From the NCBI RefSeq assembly GCF_000697965.2, contig NZ_CP015882.1, positions 62,001 to 126,000 on the forward strand: 64,000 nucleotides of DNA. The letters run 5' to 3'. The stretch comes from Ensifer adhaerens. Its GTDB lineage: Bacteria; Pseudomonadota; Alphaproteobacteria; Rhizobiales; Rhizobiaceae. Below are positions 55,563 through 64,000 of this stretch, piece by piece. The first letter of the stretch is position 1. The number at the start of each line of letters is the position of its first letter. The position numbers were made by a program, and so were the translations under genes. The notes beneath the pieces were generated by a model. It was not told the DNA's origin. It made no database searches and saw nothing but the letters and a program-made list of their open reading frames with translations.

Positions 55563-56077
55563 GGTTTGTGGGCAATTGTTACCGTGCGCACGATCCACGC
55601 TGGGCTTTCAAACCGGTTTCAGGAGATGGCGCGGCTATAAGAGGCGCGCGGTTCAACCCAAAAGGCGTGCCAGCTCTCTATCTCGCCCTCAGTGTGATGA
55701 CGGCGGTAAAGGAAGCCAATCAAGGGTTTGCCCATCGCATCGACCCCTGTGTACTTTGTTCCTACGATGTCGACTGTGATGACATTACGGATCTTGCTTC
55801 TGAAGTTGGTCGGGCCTCGAATTCCGTTTCGGTGGAGGAAATGGCCTGCAGTTGGGCCACCACGCTTTCCGAAGGAAGGAGACCCCCATCCTGGTCGATA
55901 TACGATCGACTCAAGGCGAGGGGCACGGCAGGCATCATAGTACCCAGCTTTGCGCCCGGCGCCGAAGAGGGAGATCGAAATCTGGTGCTTTGGAACTGGG
56001 GCCCCAACCTGCCGCATAAAGTGCAGGTACACGACCCAAGTGGTCGGCTTCCGAAGGATCAACTGTCCTGGGATTAG
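55559..56077 (+). CDS. RES-domain toxin (NAD+-consuming)
   Basis: 172 aa. RES family residues: Arg in CYRAHDPRW, the G-A-R-F-N/S-P-K-G motif in GARFNPKGVPALYLAL, Glu in AVKEANQGF and W-N-W-G near the end. RES toxins degrade NAD+ (phosphorolysis) or ADP-ribosylate targets. TTG 55559 overlaps the antitoxin stop (TTGA), a coupled start; GTG 55568 is an alternative. The Xre-RES pair is complete. Confidence 0.9.
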   Translation: MRFVGNCYRAHDPRWAFKPVSGDGAAIRGARFNPKGVPALYLALSVMTAVKEANQGFAHRIDPCVLCSYDVDCDDITDLASEVGRASNSVSVEEMACSWATTLSEGRRPPSWSIYDRLKARGTAGIIVPSFAPGAEEGDRNLVLWNWGPNLPHKVQVHDPSGRLPKDQLSWD

Positions 56078-56314
56078 GCGCATCGGCGCAATTTCAGGCC
56101 CTTTACGACTGCGTCTTGATCTTGCAGCCATATTACGCCCGCTCTACCGTGCTTACAGCAAAGGTAAGCAACCAAGATCCGGAATTTTGGTCCGGTGCGA
56201 TAGACGCGACAGCTCGCATGCTTTTCGTTGACGCCGGAACCGTCTACTAATGTGAGCGTACCAGTATCATTCGAGCCCATCGGTCCGACACGACGATGAT
56301 CAAAGGAGGATACT

Positions 56315-56521
56315 TTGGCAACCGGTACAGTAAAATGGTTCAACACAACAAAAGGCTTCGGTTTCATCCAGCCGGATGACGGAACTGCCGATGTGTTCGT
56401 CCACATTTCCGCGGTAGAGCGAGCTGGTCTACGCGGACTCAACGACGGCCAGAAGGTTACCTATGAGCTGGTGAAAGACCGCAAGTCCGGCAAGATGTCG
56501 GCGGACAACATCCAGGCCTGA
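56315..56521 (+). CDS. cspA: Cold-shock protein (CspA family)
   Basis: 68 aa, single OB-fold domain. RNA-binding motifs [11 protein letters not shown] (RNP1) and [10 protein letters not shown] (RNP2). TTG start with AAAGGAGGA 5 bp upstream; the first codon fits [10 protein letters not shown]. An untranslated leader of up to 237 bp is available between the RES gene and the start, as in other csp genes regulated by mRNA structure. Confidence 0.93.
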   Translation: MATGTVKWFNTTKGFGFIQPDDGTADVFVHISAVERAGLRGLNDGQKVTYELVKDRKSGKMSADNIQA

Positions 56522-56620
56522 GCGCATTGCGATTCTGCAGCTTACTGCATGCAGTGTTTGCTCTGCTCCAGCGGTGCCTCTTGGCCGGAACCCGCCGGTA
56601 TGACCGGCGCTTTCAGGTGA

Positions 56621-56880
56621 TCAGCCGGGCCGCGCGACCTTGTTTTCGCTCAAATCGGTCGGCGTATGGTCGATCTGGCAGACGTCGAGTGGGTGCGGTG
56701 CGTGGATATAGCCTGGTCGCGGTTTTAACCGCAGCAGGTGCTTTGGATTGGCCGACCGCTTTCTGGCGATCTCTTCAGGCGAAAACAGCCCCGGGATGCG
56801 CCGGGCAATGGTGACATAGGACGGCAGGGCAAGACCAGCCTCTTCACAGCGCGCACGGATTTCGGCGACACCACTCCCTG
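56621..56880 (-). pseudogene. Fragment of a Mu/TniA-type DDE transposase
   Basis: The minus strand reads AEIRARCEEAGLALPSYVTI, then FSPEEIARKRSANPKHLLRL and GYIHAPHPLDVCQIDHTPTD before a TGA at 56621-56623. The last stretch matches the entry of an rve-type catalytic domain (first Asp in QIDHT). No start and no rest of the catalytic core, so it is a broken transposon gene. Confidence 0.6.
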
Positions 56881-56989
56881 GGACATGATCCCGAACGCAG
56901 CACCGACGACCCTTTGTAAGTCCGCAATCCTTGATTTCAGTTATATCAGCTATAAGGTGGAGGCATTGCCCAAAGGGGATTACAGGCCA

Positions 56990-57691
56990 ATGCTCCCAGA
57001 GAAGAAGGACCGTTCGCCTGTTGCGCTGGAACAGCGCGACGTCAGCGCCGACCAGCGCATGTTCTCACCTTCCGCTGCGCGAAATTCGGCGCCGATCCTC
57101 GCGGTCCTACAACGTGTCCTTCCAACACGTGGCACCGTGCTGGAGATTGGATGCGGGACCGGCGAGCACGCCGTGTGTTTTGCGGGGGCAATGCCAGACA
57201 TCACCTGGCAGCCGAGCGATCCGGATGCCGGCGCCCGCGCCAGTACGTCTAGCTGGATCAAATTCTCAAGGCTGCAGAACGTGCTGGCACCGCGGGATAT
57301 TGATGTGTGCTCAGGACAATGGATCGTCGAACAAACGGGGCATTTTGACGCCATCTTATCAATCAATATGATCCACATCGCGCCATGGACGGCAAGCTCA
57401 GGATTGTTCGAAGGAGCTGGCCGTTTGCTTCACGATGGTGGGCTTCTCCTTCTCTACGGTCCCTTTATGCGCGACGGCGTACACAACGCCCCCTCGAATG
57501 CTGCTTTCGACGCCGCTCTAAAGGAGCGCAACCCATCCTGGGGTGTGCGTGATATCGCTGACCTTGAACAAATGGGTGAGGCCGCTGGACTTGTTCTCCG
57601 CGAGACGATCGAGATGCCTGCCAACAACATGTTGCTGGTCTTCTGCAGAGGTACTGTCTCAACGACAAGCCGGCGCGAAAGAGAGATGTGA
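56990..57691 (+). CDS. DUF938 SAM-dependent methyltransferase
   Basis: 233 aa from ATG 56990; TTG 56966 is possible. SAM-binding motif I VLEIGCGTGEHAVCFA, preceded by MFSPSAARNSAPILAVL, then WQPSDPDAGARAS and FDAILSINMIHIAPW. This is the DUF938 form, also seen in eukaryotes; substrates are unknown. The gene stands alone between a transposase scrap and the molybdoenzyme gene on the same strand. Confidence 0.88.
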   Translation: MLPEKKDRSPVALEQRDVSADQRMFSPSAARNSAPILAVLQRVLPTRGTVLEIGCGTGEHAVCFAGAMPDITWQPSDPDAGARASTSSWIKFSRLQNVLAPRDIDVCSGQWIVEQTGHFDAILSINMIHIAPWTASSGLFEGAGRLLHDGGLLLLYGPFMRDGVHNAPSNAAFDAALKERNPSWGVRDIADLEQMGEAAGLVLRETIEMPANNMLLVFCRGTVSTTSRREREM

Positions 57692-57854
57692 CCATGCAGT
57701 AAGCTGCCGTCCGAGGTCGATGCTCGAACGTGCGCTATAGGCGAGAATGCGGCCGAAGGCGGAACGCGACAGGCGCACTGCGCGGGGTGTGATCTAACCG
57801 GAACCCGCGGGGATGGATACCGAGGTTGTGCTTTTGGAAGGAGAGACGAGAACG

Positions 57855-58964
57855 ATGCCGACACCAGAGCAACCCAGCCTGATAGTTCGACAAAAATCCC
57901 CACAGAATACCGAGTTTCCATTTGCGTCGCTCTCCGATTTGCTGATCCCAACCGAGCTGTTCTTCGTGAGAAACCATTTCCCCTCGCCGGACCTCGATGC
58001 GCGAGACTGGAGATTGCGCGTTGACGGGGCGGTGGCGCGGCCGCTCGAACTTGACCTCGACAGCATCAAGGCGATGCGGAGCACGACCTTGACTGCCGTC
58101 GTCGAATGCGCCGGGAATGGCCGCGTCTACTATGTGCCACCGAAGGAGGGGTTGCAGTGGCAGAACGGAGCCGTCGGCAATGCTGCGTGGACAGGAGTTC
58201 TTCTCAGCGAGATATTGGAAATGGCGGGCGTTAAGCCTAACGCGCGTGAGGTCCTGCTTGTGGGCGCAGACAGCGGCGTCGTCGACACGAACAAAAAAAC
58301 GGCTTCTCCTGGCCCCATCGCTTTTGCGCGCAGTCTACCGCTGGAGAAGGCCATGGCGCACAGCACGATCCTTGCCCATTCGATGAACGAGGAGCCGTTG
58401 ACCCGCGATCACGGCTACCCGCTGCGCGCGGTTGTGGGTGGCTGGTTCGGCATGGCTTGGGTCAAGTGGATCACCCATATCACGGTTTTGGAACAACCAT
58501 TCCTTGGCTACTGGCAAGCGCGTGAGTACTTCCGTTGGGAGCGCAACCTCGGGGAACCGAGCCTAGTCCCCCTCACGGAGATGGAGGTCAAAGCGCAGAT
58601 CGCGCGACCCGTGCAGGGCGCGCGTCTCATCGCCGGCCAACCCTATCGAATTTTTGGAGCCGCCTGGGGCGGCGAGGCTGCTATCCGGCAGGTTCAGGTC
58701 TGCACCGAAGATGGTAGTGGCTGGCGCGAGGCAAGCCTCCTCGAGAAAGAACGTCCCTTAGCATGGCGCTTGTGGGAGTACATGTGGACCCCTGAAAAGG
58801 TGGGGCAATACAAACTGCGATGTCGCGCGATCGATGCGGCGGGGCGCGTGCAGCCCGACCAGCAGCGTTCCGACTTCGAGAGCTACGCGGCCAATTGGAT
58901 CGTACCGGTGGAGGTTACGGTCGTTCCCGAGCCGCAGACCTATGAGGAGGAATTCGTGATCTAA
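57855..58964 (+). CDS. Sulfite-oxidase-family molybdoenzyme
   Basis: 369 aa from ATG 57855, which has GGAAGGAG 11 bp upstream; ATG 57813 is an in-frame alternative (383 aa). Oxidoreductase_molyb domain with the molybdenum-binding Cys in VVECAGNGR, and a C-terminal Mo-co dimer domain (about 255-365, GAAWGGEAAIRQVQV). No signal peptide or haem domain. It may oxidise sulfite or a related substrate; without the exported signal or cytochrome partner the acceptor is unknown. Confidence 0.88.
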   Translation: MPTPEQPSLIVRQKSPQNTEFPFASLSDLLIPTELFFVRNHFPSPDLDARDWRLRVDGAVARPLELDLDSIKAMRSTTLTAVVECAGNGRVYYVPPKEGLQWQNGAVGNAAWTGVLLSEILEMAGVKPNAREVLLVGADSGVVDTNKKTASPGPIAFARSLPLEKAMAHSTILAHSMNEEPLTRDHGYPLRAVVGGWFGMAWVKWITHITVLEQPFLGYWQAREYFRWERNLGEPSLVPLTEMEVKAQIARPVQGARLIAGQPYRIFGAAWGGEAAIRQVQVCTEDGSGWREASLLEKERPLAWRLWEYMWTPEKVGQYKLRCRAIDAAGRVQPDQQRSDFESYAANWIVPVEVTVVPEPQTYEEEFVI

Positions 58965-59002
58965 TCAACCGCATGGGGCGAAATGGCGGCGAGTGTCACC
59001 TG

Positions 59003-59470
59003 TTAGCGGTTGTTGATCCGCTCGAACACTCTGTCGAGCACTCGCGTCAGCGCTAGGGTTCCGCACCTTTCGTCGAAGTCCCGGAACACCTGTTCGTTGA
59101 GGCCGCTCTTGGTGGCAAACTCGCGGCTCATCTCGACGAAATCGACATCCTTGCCTTGCGTGCCGCTTCGGAACGACCGGCAAACAGGGGCACGAGATAG
59201 GCGCGGCCCTTTTCTTCCGGCAGGCCATTTTGGGCGAGCCATTCTGTCGTGCGTGCATGATGCCGAAATAGGCGGCCATCAAGGCGCTGGCTTTGGCGAG
59301 AAGGTCATATTCCACCTTGCTCTCCCATTCGACGGCGTTGCCGAGCACGTCGAAGATCGTCGCCGTCGCTTGGTCCCCAGGGAAGACGGCCGTGACGCCT
59401 TGGCCACGGGCAACGAAGGGCAGAGGGGTCGCTTGGGTCAGATGGACGCCTGCGACGAACTAGCGGTTTG
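59003..59470 (-). pseudogene. proC: Pyrroline-5-carboxylate reductase-like (proC) remnant
   Basis: Three frames follow one another: ATPLPFVARGQGVTAVFPGD with KVEYDLLAKASALMAAYFGI, then TTEWLAQNGLPEEKGRAYLV, then REFATKSGLNEQVFRDFDER and VLDRVFERINNR. Together they match the C-terminal dimerisation half of ProC-type reductases. At least two frameshifts and loss of the NAD(P)-binding half show it is dead. It ends convergent with the molybdoenzyme gene. Confidence 0.65.
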
Positions 59471-59502
59471 TCGGCGAAGTCACAAGGACCCGCCGGCTGC
59501 GC

Positions 59503-59532
59503 TTGACAAAAGACCGTGGTTTAAACTATAGG
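59503..59532 (+). promoter_or_regulatory. Probable sigma-70-type promoter of the LacI-ABC operon
   Basis: TTGACA at 59503-59508 and a -10-like TATAGG at 59527-59532 (18-bp spacing; ACTATA at 59525 gives 16). Confidence 0.55.
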
Positions 59533-59546
59533 GTAATCGATAACCC
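59531..59546. promoter_or_regulatory. LacI-family operator
   Basis: GGGTAATCGATAACCC, 14 of 16 bases palindromic around a central CG, typical of LacI/GalR sites. It overlaps the downstream edge of the promoter and lies 19 bp before the regulator's GTG, so autorepression is likely. Confidence 0.65.
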
Positions 59547-59565
59547 AACGGAGTTCAGGAGCATC

Positions 59566-60564
59566 GTGGCAATCTCGCTTTCTGACATTGCGGAGCGTGC
59601 AGGCGTCTCGGTGAAGACGGTCTCCGGCGCATTGCACGGCGGCTCCGCGCGCATGTCGGACGATACCCGCCAGAAGGTGAAGGCGATCGCGGAGGAACTG
59701 GGTTACGTGACCAATCTCGCCGCGCGCGGTGTGCGTCAGGGATGGCTACCGCTGGTCGGCGTCGTTTCTGATGGCCTCATCACTTCGCCGTTCGCCACCG
59801 AAATCGTGCGCGGGCTCGATGGTGCTGCGCGCAGTGCAGGCATGGCAGTGTTTGCCGTCAACCACAGCAGCGGACAGTCAATCGGCTCGGTGGTCGACGA
59901 GGTGCAGCAGTTCCGGCCGCGTGCCGTTGCCTATGCCGCCATGTACCACAAGGACGTCGATCTGCCGCCGGCACTCGCGGGCTCCGTCGGCGTGATGATC
60001 AATTGCCGCGAGGCCTCCGGGCGCGTCACGTCACTGGTCCCCGACGAAGAAGGTGGGGCGCGCGAGATCGTGCGTTACCTGCTCGCCTCTGGCCGCCGCC
60101 GCATCGCCTTCATCAACCTGCCGGGTATCCTTGCCGGGGCGCTACGAGAGAAGGGTTTTCGCGCAGCCCTTGAAGAGGCCGGCCTCGAACCGATTGGTGT
60201 GCTTCCGGCCGTGCGTCGCAGCGTTTATAGCGACCGCGCTCCGAGCCTCGTAGCGTCGCATGTCGAGACATTGCTGGCCGCCGGTCAGCGGCCGGACGCG
60301 ATCCTGTGCGGCAACGACCGTGTCGCAATGGAAGTCTATGCGGCTCTAGCGCGCGCCGGCCTTAAAATCCCGGACGACATTGCGGTGGCCAGCTTCGACA
60401 ACCAGGTCGAGCTCGCCTCGCGGCTGGATCCGCCGTTGACGACGATGGCCCTGCCGCACCGCGCGATGGGCCGCCTGGCCATGGAGATACTGCTCGCCGG
60501 GGAACCTCAGCCGCCGCATCTGCGCAAGCTGCCGTTTCATCTCGTGGAGCGGGCATCGGTCTGA
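59566..60564 (+). CDS. LacI-family transcriptional regulator
   Basis: 332 aa from GTG 59566 with AGGAGCATC in front; the longer frame from 59503 would include the promoter. DNA-binding domain ISLSDIAERAGVSVKTVSGA and the hinge NLAARGVRQG, then a periplasmic-binding-like sensor with ILCGNDRVAMEVYAAL and IAVASFDNQ. It precedes a sugar ABC importer by 41 bp and should be its sugar-responsive repressor. Confidence 0.92.
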   Translation: MAISLSDIAERAGVSVKTVSGALHGGSARMSDDTRQKVKAIAEELGYVTNLAARGVRQGWLPLVGVVSDGLITSPFATEIVRGLDGAARSAGMAVFAVNHSSGQSIGSVVDEVQQFRPRAVAYAAMYHKDVDLPPALAGSVGVMINCREASGRVTSLVPDEEGGAREIVRYLLASGRRRIAFINLPGILAGALREKGFRAALEEAGLEPIGVLPAVRRSVYSDRAPSLVASHVETLLAAGQRPDAILCGNDRVAMEVYAALARAGLKIPDDIAVASFDNQVELASRLDPPLTTMALPHRAMGRLAMEILLAGEPQPPHLRKLPFHLVERASV

Positions 60565-60605
60565 CAATCAGCATTTTCGTCGAACTGAATAGGAGGAGAA
60601 GATCA

Positions 60606-61910
60606 ATGACAACTTATCTGGGTAATCGTTTACTTAGCGCGCTTTTCGCGTCTTCCGCACTCTTGTGGACCGCCGGTTTTGCAGAGGCAAAATCCGTCAT
60701 CCATGTGATGCACCAGGGCGATCCGGGTTGGGTGAAGGCCTATGGCGACGTCGCCAAGCGCTTCGAGGAAGCCAATCCCGACATCGACGTCGAGATGATC
60801 TACGCGCCGCACGACGCCTATAACGAGAAGTTCAGCGCCGCCGTCATGGCAAAGCAGTTGCCCGACGTGATGGAACTCGACGCGCCGTTTCTCGCTAACT
60901 ACGTCTGGTCGGGCTACCTGCAGCCCATCAAGCCACTCGTCGACAAGGATGTCCTCGACGACATGACCGGCTCGAACATCGCCCAGGGAACCTACCCGAT
61001 CGACAAGGACCTCTATGCAATCGGTCTCACTGACTCCTCGGTCGTTCTCTACGGCAACAAAAAGTATCTCGAAGCCATCGGCGCACGCATTCCGAAATCC
61101 GTCGACGATGCCTGGACGCGCGAGGAATTCGAAGGCTATCTCGAAAAGCTCTCCAAACTCGAAGGCGTGAAGTGGCCGATCGACACGTTCCGCGGTTACG
61201 GGATCAAGACCGAGTGGATCACCTATGCCTACGGCCCGCTGCTCGAAAGTGCGGGCTGCGACCTGATCGATCGCAAGGCTTGGAAGGCGAGCGGCACGCT
61301 CGACAGCCAAGCCTGCGTCAAGGCGCTGACGATGATGCAGACCTGGGTGAAAAACGGCTGGGTTGTTCCGACCTCGTCCGGCACCAACCAGTTCTATGCA
61401 GAGGGGCAGCCGGCAGCGCTTGCCATGGGTGGGCACTGGTTCTACGCCGAAGCTGCCGCTGCGATGAAGGACAACATCGTCGTCATGCCGTTGCCGAAGA
61501 TCGGCGAAAAGGGCGTCAGCCCGAACGGCACCTGGATCTGGGGCATCTCCGCGAGCTCCGAAAACCCTGAGGCCGCCGGAAAATTCCTGAGCTTCCTTCT
61601 GAAGGACAAGGACTATCGCGACTATGCAAAGACCCAGTCGGCCTATCCGGGCCTGAAGAGCTTTGCCGCAGAATCCCCGCTCTACGCTGAAGGCGGGCCG
61701 CTTGCCGTCGCCTTCGAGCAGGCCTCGAAAACCGCCGTCGCCCGTCCGCCCCACCCGGCCTATCCGACGATCACCTCGGCCTTCATGCAGGCGGTCGACA
61801 AGATCTTCAATGGCGGTGATGCGCAGGAGGCACTGACGGCTGCGGCCAAGAAGATCGATCAGGACATCGAGGACAACGCCGGCTACCCGCCCTTCGACGA
61901 GCAGCAATAG
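60606..61910 (+). CDS. Sugar-type ABC transporter substrate-binding protein (family 1)
   Basis: 434 aa with a signal peptide (cut near FAEAKS). SBP_bac_1 fold: VIHVMHQGDPGWVKAYGDVA, RFEEANPDIDVEMIY, MELDAPFLANYVW, NGTWIWGISASSENPEAAGK. Binds an unknown carbohydrate in the periplasm. Strong AGGAGGAGAAGATCA before the ATG. A hairpin after its stop separates it from the permeases. Confidence 0.9.
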   Translation: MTTYLGNRLLSALFASSALLWTAGFAEAKSVIHVMHQGDPGWVKAYGDVAKRFEEANPDIDVEMIYAPHDAYNEKFSAAVMAKQLPDVMELDAPFLANYVWSGYLQPIKPLVDKDVLDDMTGSNIAQGTYPIDKDLYAIGLTDSSVVLYGNKKYLEAIGARIPKSVDDAWTREEFEGYLEKLSKLEGVKWPIDTFRGYGIKTEWITYAYGPLLESAGCDLIDRKAWKASGTLDSQACVKALTMMQTWVKNGWVVPTSSGTNQFYAEGQPAALAMGGHWFYAEAAAAMKDNIVVMPLPKIGEKGVSPNGTWIWGISASSENPEAAGKFLSFLLKDKDYRDYAKTQSAYPGLKSFAAESPLYAEGGPLAVAFEQASKTAVARPPHPAYPTITSAFMQAVDKIFNGGDAQEALTAAAKKIDQDIEDNAGYPPFDEQQ

Positions 61911-61920
61911 GGCGTATTTT

Positions 61921-61948
61921 GCAGGGCCGTCCCGCTGGCCGGCCCTGC
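61921..61948 (+). terminator. Intercistronic hairpin after the binding-protein gene
   Basis: GCAGGGCCG (61921-61929) pairs with CGGCCCTGC (61940-61948) over a 10-nt loop, 11 bp after the stop. No T run, so it is likelier an mRNA-stabilising or attenuating element than a full stop. Confidence 0.55.
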
Positions 61949-61983
61949 GCTATTTCGGGAGGATGAGCGATGAGGAGGAGACC

Positions 61984-62916
61984 ATGACCTTGCAACAGAC
62001 GTCTACGGCCGCGCTGCCACGCCCCGCCAGGCGGCGCGACCGGCAGCGGTTCTGGCAGGAGGTCGCGATGATCGCACCGGCTGTGCTGCTGCTCGCCATC
62101 TTCCTGATCACGCCGTTTCTTCTATCCTTCTGGACGGCGATGACCAATCAGCCGCTGGTGCCGCGTCCCACGCCGGTGCGTTTCGTCGGCCTCCTGAATT
62201 TCCAGCGGGTCTTCACCGATCCGCTGTTCTGGACGTCGCTCTGGAATGTCACCCGCTTCACCGCTTGGGTGCTGCCGGTTCAGTGCGGTCTTGCCTTCCT
62301 GACGGCGCTGCTGCTGCACCAGAAGCTGCCGATGCAGAACCTTCTGCGCGGAATGTTCTTTCTGCCGGCGATTACATCCATGGTGGTCGTCTGCGTGATC
62401 TGGGGCACGTTGTTCCAGTATCCGAGCGGTCCGCTCAACCAGATCGTCGGTTTCTTGTCCGGCGGCATGATCCAGCCGATCGACTGGCTCGGCGACCCCG
62501 ATTGGGCAATGTTCTCGATCGTGTTGCTCTCGGCCTGGCAGGCCTATGGCTTCCAGATGATCATTTACCTCGCCGGCCTGCAGGGCATTCCCGAGGAACT
62601 TTATGACGCGGCCCGCATCGACGGCGCGAGCGCGCTTCGCCGCTTCTGGCACGTCACCATGCCGGGCCTGCGTCCGACCCACGTCTTCGTGCTGGTCATC
62701 ACTACGATCCAGGCCTTCAAGCTCTACACGCAGGTTGCGATCCTGACCCAGGGCGGACCGAAGGAAAGCACGGAGACCGTCGTGCACTACATGGTGCGTG
62801 CCGGCTTCGAGGAACAGAAGCTCGGATACGCATCCGCCGTCTCCGTCATTCTCTTCGTCATCGTTCTTCTGATCGCGCTTCTCCAGCGCAAACTCCTGAG
62901 GCGCTTCGATGTCTGA
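61984..62916 (+). CDS. Sugar ABC transporter permease (MalF/UgpA type)
   Basis: 310 aa from ATG 61984, GAGGAGGAGACC upstream. Six membrane segments; EAA loop EELYDAARIDGASALRRFWH then VTMPGLRPTHVF. Pairs with the next permease, whose start it overlaps by 8 bp. Confidence 0.92.
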   Translation: MTLQQTSTAALPRPARRRDRQRFWQEVAMIAPAVLLLAIFLITPFLLSFWTAMTNQPLVPRPTPVRFVGLLNFQRVFTDPLFWTSLWNVTRFTAWVLPVQCGLAFLTALLLHQKLPMQNLLRGMFFLPAITSMVVVCVIWGTLFQYPSGPLNQIVGFLSGGMIQPIDWLGDPDWAMFSIVLLSAWQAYGFQMIIYLAGLQGIPEELYDAARIDGASALRRFWHVTMPGLRPTHVFVLVITTIQAFKLYTQVAILTQGGPKESTETVVHYMVRAGFEEQKLGYASAVSVILFVIVLLIALLQRKLLRRFDV

Positions 62917-63802
62917 TCTCGTGCTCAGCCAGCCAGCCCCGCTGGCGATCCCCCGCGGCAACAGCAAGACGGGCCTGCGTGTCGTCCAGACCGTCTGCAT
63001 CTTCATCATCGCTCTGGTGATGATTTCGCCGCTCTTCATGCTGCTGATCGCCAGCCTCAAGGATGACCGTTTCCGCATCCTTGCGGACATGGGCAGCTTC
63101 CGCGCCTTCTGGGTCAGCGATCCGACCCTGTCGAACTACCGCGAGATCGCCAATTTCTCCGGCGAACTTGCCTATGGTCGCTACCTCGTCAACTCGCTGG
63201 TGATCCTCGTCGTCACCGTCGTGTCCGGGCTGATCATCAATTCCATGGCGGGCTTCGTTCTCGCCTGGGGGTCGCTTCGCGGCAAGGCGATCCTGCTTGC
63301 CCTCGTGGTCGCGCTCTACGTCATCCCGCAGGAAAGCATCATCATGCCGCTCGTCGTGATGATGTCGCGGGTGGGCCTGACGGATACGTTTGCCGTGCAG
63401 ATCCTGCCCTGGGTGGCAAGCCCGCTCTATGTCTTCCTGTTCTACCAGTTCTTCGCCCAGCTACCGAAGGAACTCTACGAAGCTGCGGAGATGGATGGAG
63501 CGTCGGCGTTTCGCATCTACCGGTCGATCTACATGCCGCTCAGCCTGCCGGCGCTTGCGACGGTCTCGATCCTGATGGGGATCGAGAGCTGGAACCAGTA
63601 TCTGTGGCCGACGCTGGTCACCCAGACCGACTATGCCCGGCCGATCTCCGTCGCTATCGCCACCTTCTTCGGACAGGACAGCATTTACTGGGACCGCGCC
63701 ATGGCCGCGTCCGTGCTGATGATGATCCCTGTCCTCATCCTTTACCTCGCCTTCCAGCGCTGGTTCGTAAGTTCGTTCGTCGGCTCCGCCGTGAAAGGTT
63801 GA
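62909..63802 (+). CDS. Sugar ABC transporter permease (MalG/UgpE type)
   Basis: 297 aa, six membrane segments, EAA loop KELYEAAEMDGASAFRIYRS. No ATPase gene is in the window; it may follow downstream. ATG 62909 lies inside the end of the preceding permease gene. Confidence 0.92.
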   Translation: MSDLVLSQPAPLAIPRGNSKTGLRVVQTVCIFIIALVMISPLFMLLIASLKDDRFRILADMGSFRAFWVSDPTLSNYREIANFSGELAYGRYLVNSLVILVVTVVSGLIINSMAGFVLAWGSLRGKAILLALVVALYVIPQESIIMPLVVMMSRVGLTDTFAVQILPWVASPLYVFLFYQFFAQLPKELYEAAEMDGASAFRIYRSIYMPLSLPALATVSILMGIESWNQYLWPTLVTQTDYARPISVAIATFFGQDSIYWDRAMAASVLMMIPVLILYLAFQRWFVSSFVGSAVKG

Positions 63803-63804
63803 TT

Positions 63805-64000
63805 ATGACTTCGCAGACAAAACCCGCGAGCCCCGTGCTTGAAATCGTCGAGGCCGAACTCCCGGCCGGGACCGTGCTGCATCTCTGGCTGAAGGCGCGC
63901 AAAATTGGCGACGAGGCAATACTGTCCGTCACCTTAGACCGCAGTGAGATTGCCGGTCCGTCCACGCGCCGCGCCGGGGAGTTCGAATTCTTCGCGGTGA
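63805..64000 (+). CDS. Unknown protein, N-terminal part (runs off the window)
   Basis: ATG 63805 two bp after the permease stop; 65 codons are open to the window end. Text such as VLEIVEAELPAGTVLHLWLK and DEAILSVTLDRSEIAG suggests a soluble beta-rich start. Not recognised; as the fourth gene of the operon it may be an enzyme for the imported sugar. Confidence 0.6.
   Translation, partial: MTSQTKPASPVLEIVEAELPAGTVLHLWLKARKIGDEAILSVTLDRSEIAGPSTRRAGEFEFFAV

Overview
The window looks like a high-GC alphaproteobacterial (Rhizobiales, most likely Sinorhizobium/Ensifer-type) secondary replicon. The grounds are protein content and style: a neighbouring bgsBA-like beta-glucan synthase pair, a xoxF methanol dehydrogenase locus, a second-type nuo cluster, many ABC solute uptake systems with LysR/LacI regulators, a repC remnant and several decayed mobile elements. 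No rRNA, intact tRNA or CRISPR array was seen.

Layout. 1-6.3 kb: part of a complex I cluster, with nuoE (end), nuoF and nuoG on + and nuoH, nuoI and a CBS-domain gene on -, facing nuoG. 6.4-9.1 kb: an intact IS3-family element and an IS110-family transposase with structured flanks. 9.2-13.4 kb: MgtC-like membrane protein, single-domain response regulator, exonuclease III with two small genes, an NhaP-type antiporter and a truncated hydrolase. 13.4-27.8 kb: a one-carbon block. It holds a lut/PQQ-type ABC export or uptake set (binding protein, beta-propeller, cupredoxin-like protein, ATPase, permease, exported protein), a second NitT/TauT-type ABC importer, then xoxF, xoxG, xoxJ, glutathione-dependent formaldehyde dehydrogenase and gfa. 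Together they would oxidise methanol with a lanthanide-PQQ enzyme in the periplasm and convert the formaldehyde through S-hydroxymethylglutathione in the cytoplasm. 27.8-30.6 kb: mostly decayed DNA. 30.6-33.8 kb: bgsB and bgsA.

34-36 kb: a higBA toxin-antitoxin pair with a perfect 18-bp inverted-repeat operator, a HEPN-like gene and fragments. 36-41.3 kb: Tat-exported metallo-beta-lactamase-fold hydrolase with a divergent LysR regulator, a frameshifted autotransporter, a decayed DUF1365 gene and a DJ-1/PfpI protein. 41.5-53.9 kb: a coherent peptide/D-amino-acid locus, made of a D-threonine aldolase/D-serine dehydratase-like enzyme, a divided dipeptide-type ABC transporter (two ATPases on -, binding protein and two permeases on +), a LysR regulator between them, a serine beta-lactamase-fold peptidase, an alpha-oxoamine synthase-like PLP enzyme and an M55 D-aminopeptidase.

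53.9-57 kb: a scrap heap of plasmid parts (group II intron RT, repC, Mu/TniA-type transposase) that surrounds an intact Xre-RES toxin-antitoxin pair and a cold-shock gene. 57-59.5 kb: a DUF938 methyltransferase, a sulfite-oxidase-type molybdoenzyme and a proC remnant. 59.5-64 kb: a LacI regulator with its own operator, then a sugar-type ABC importer operon that runs off the window.
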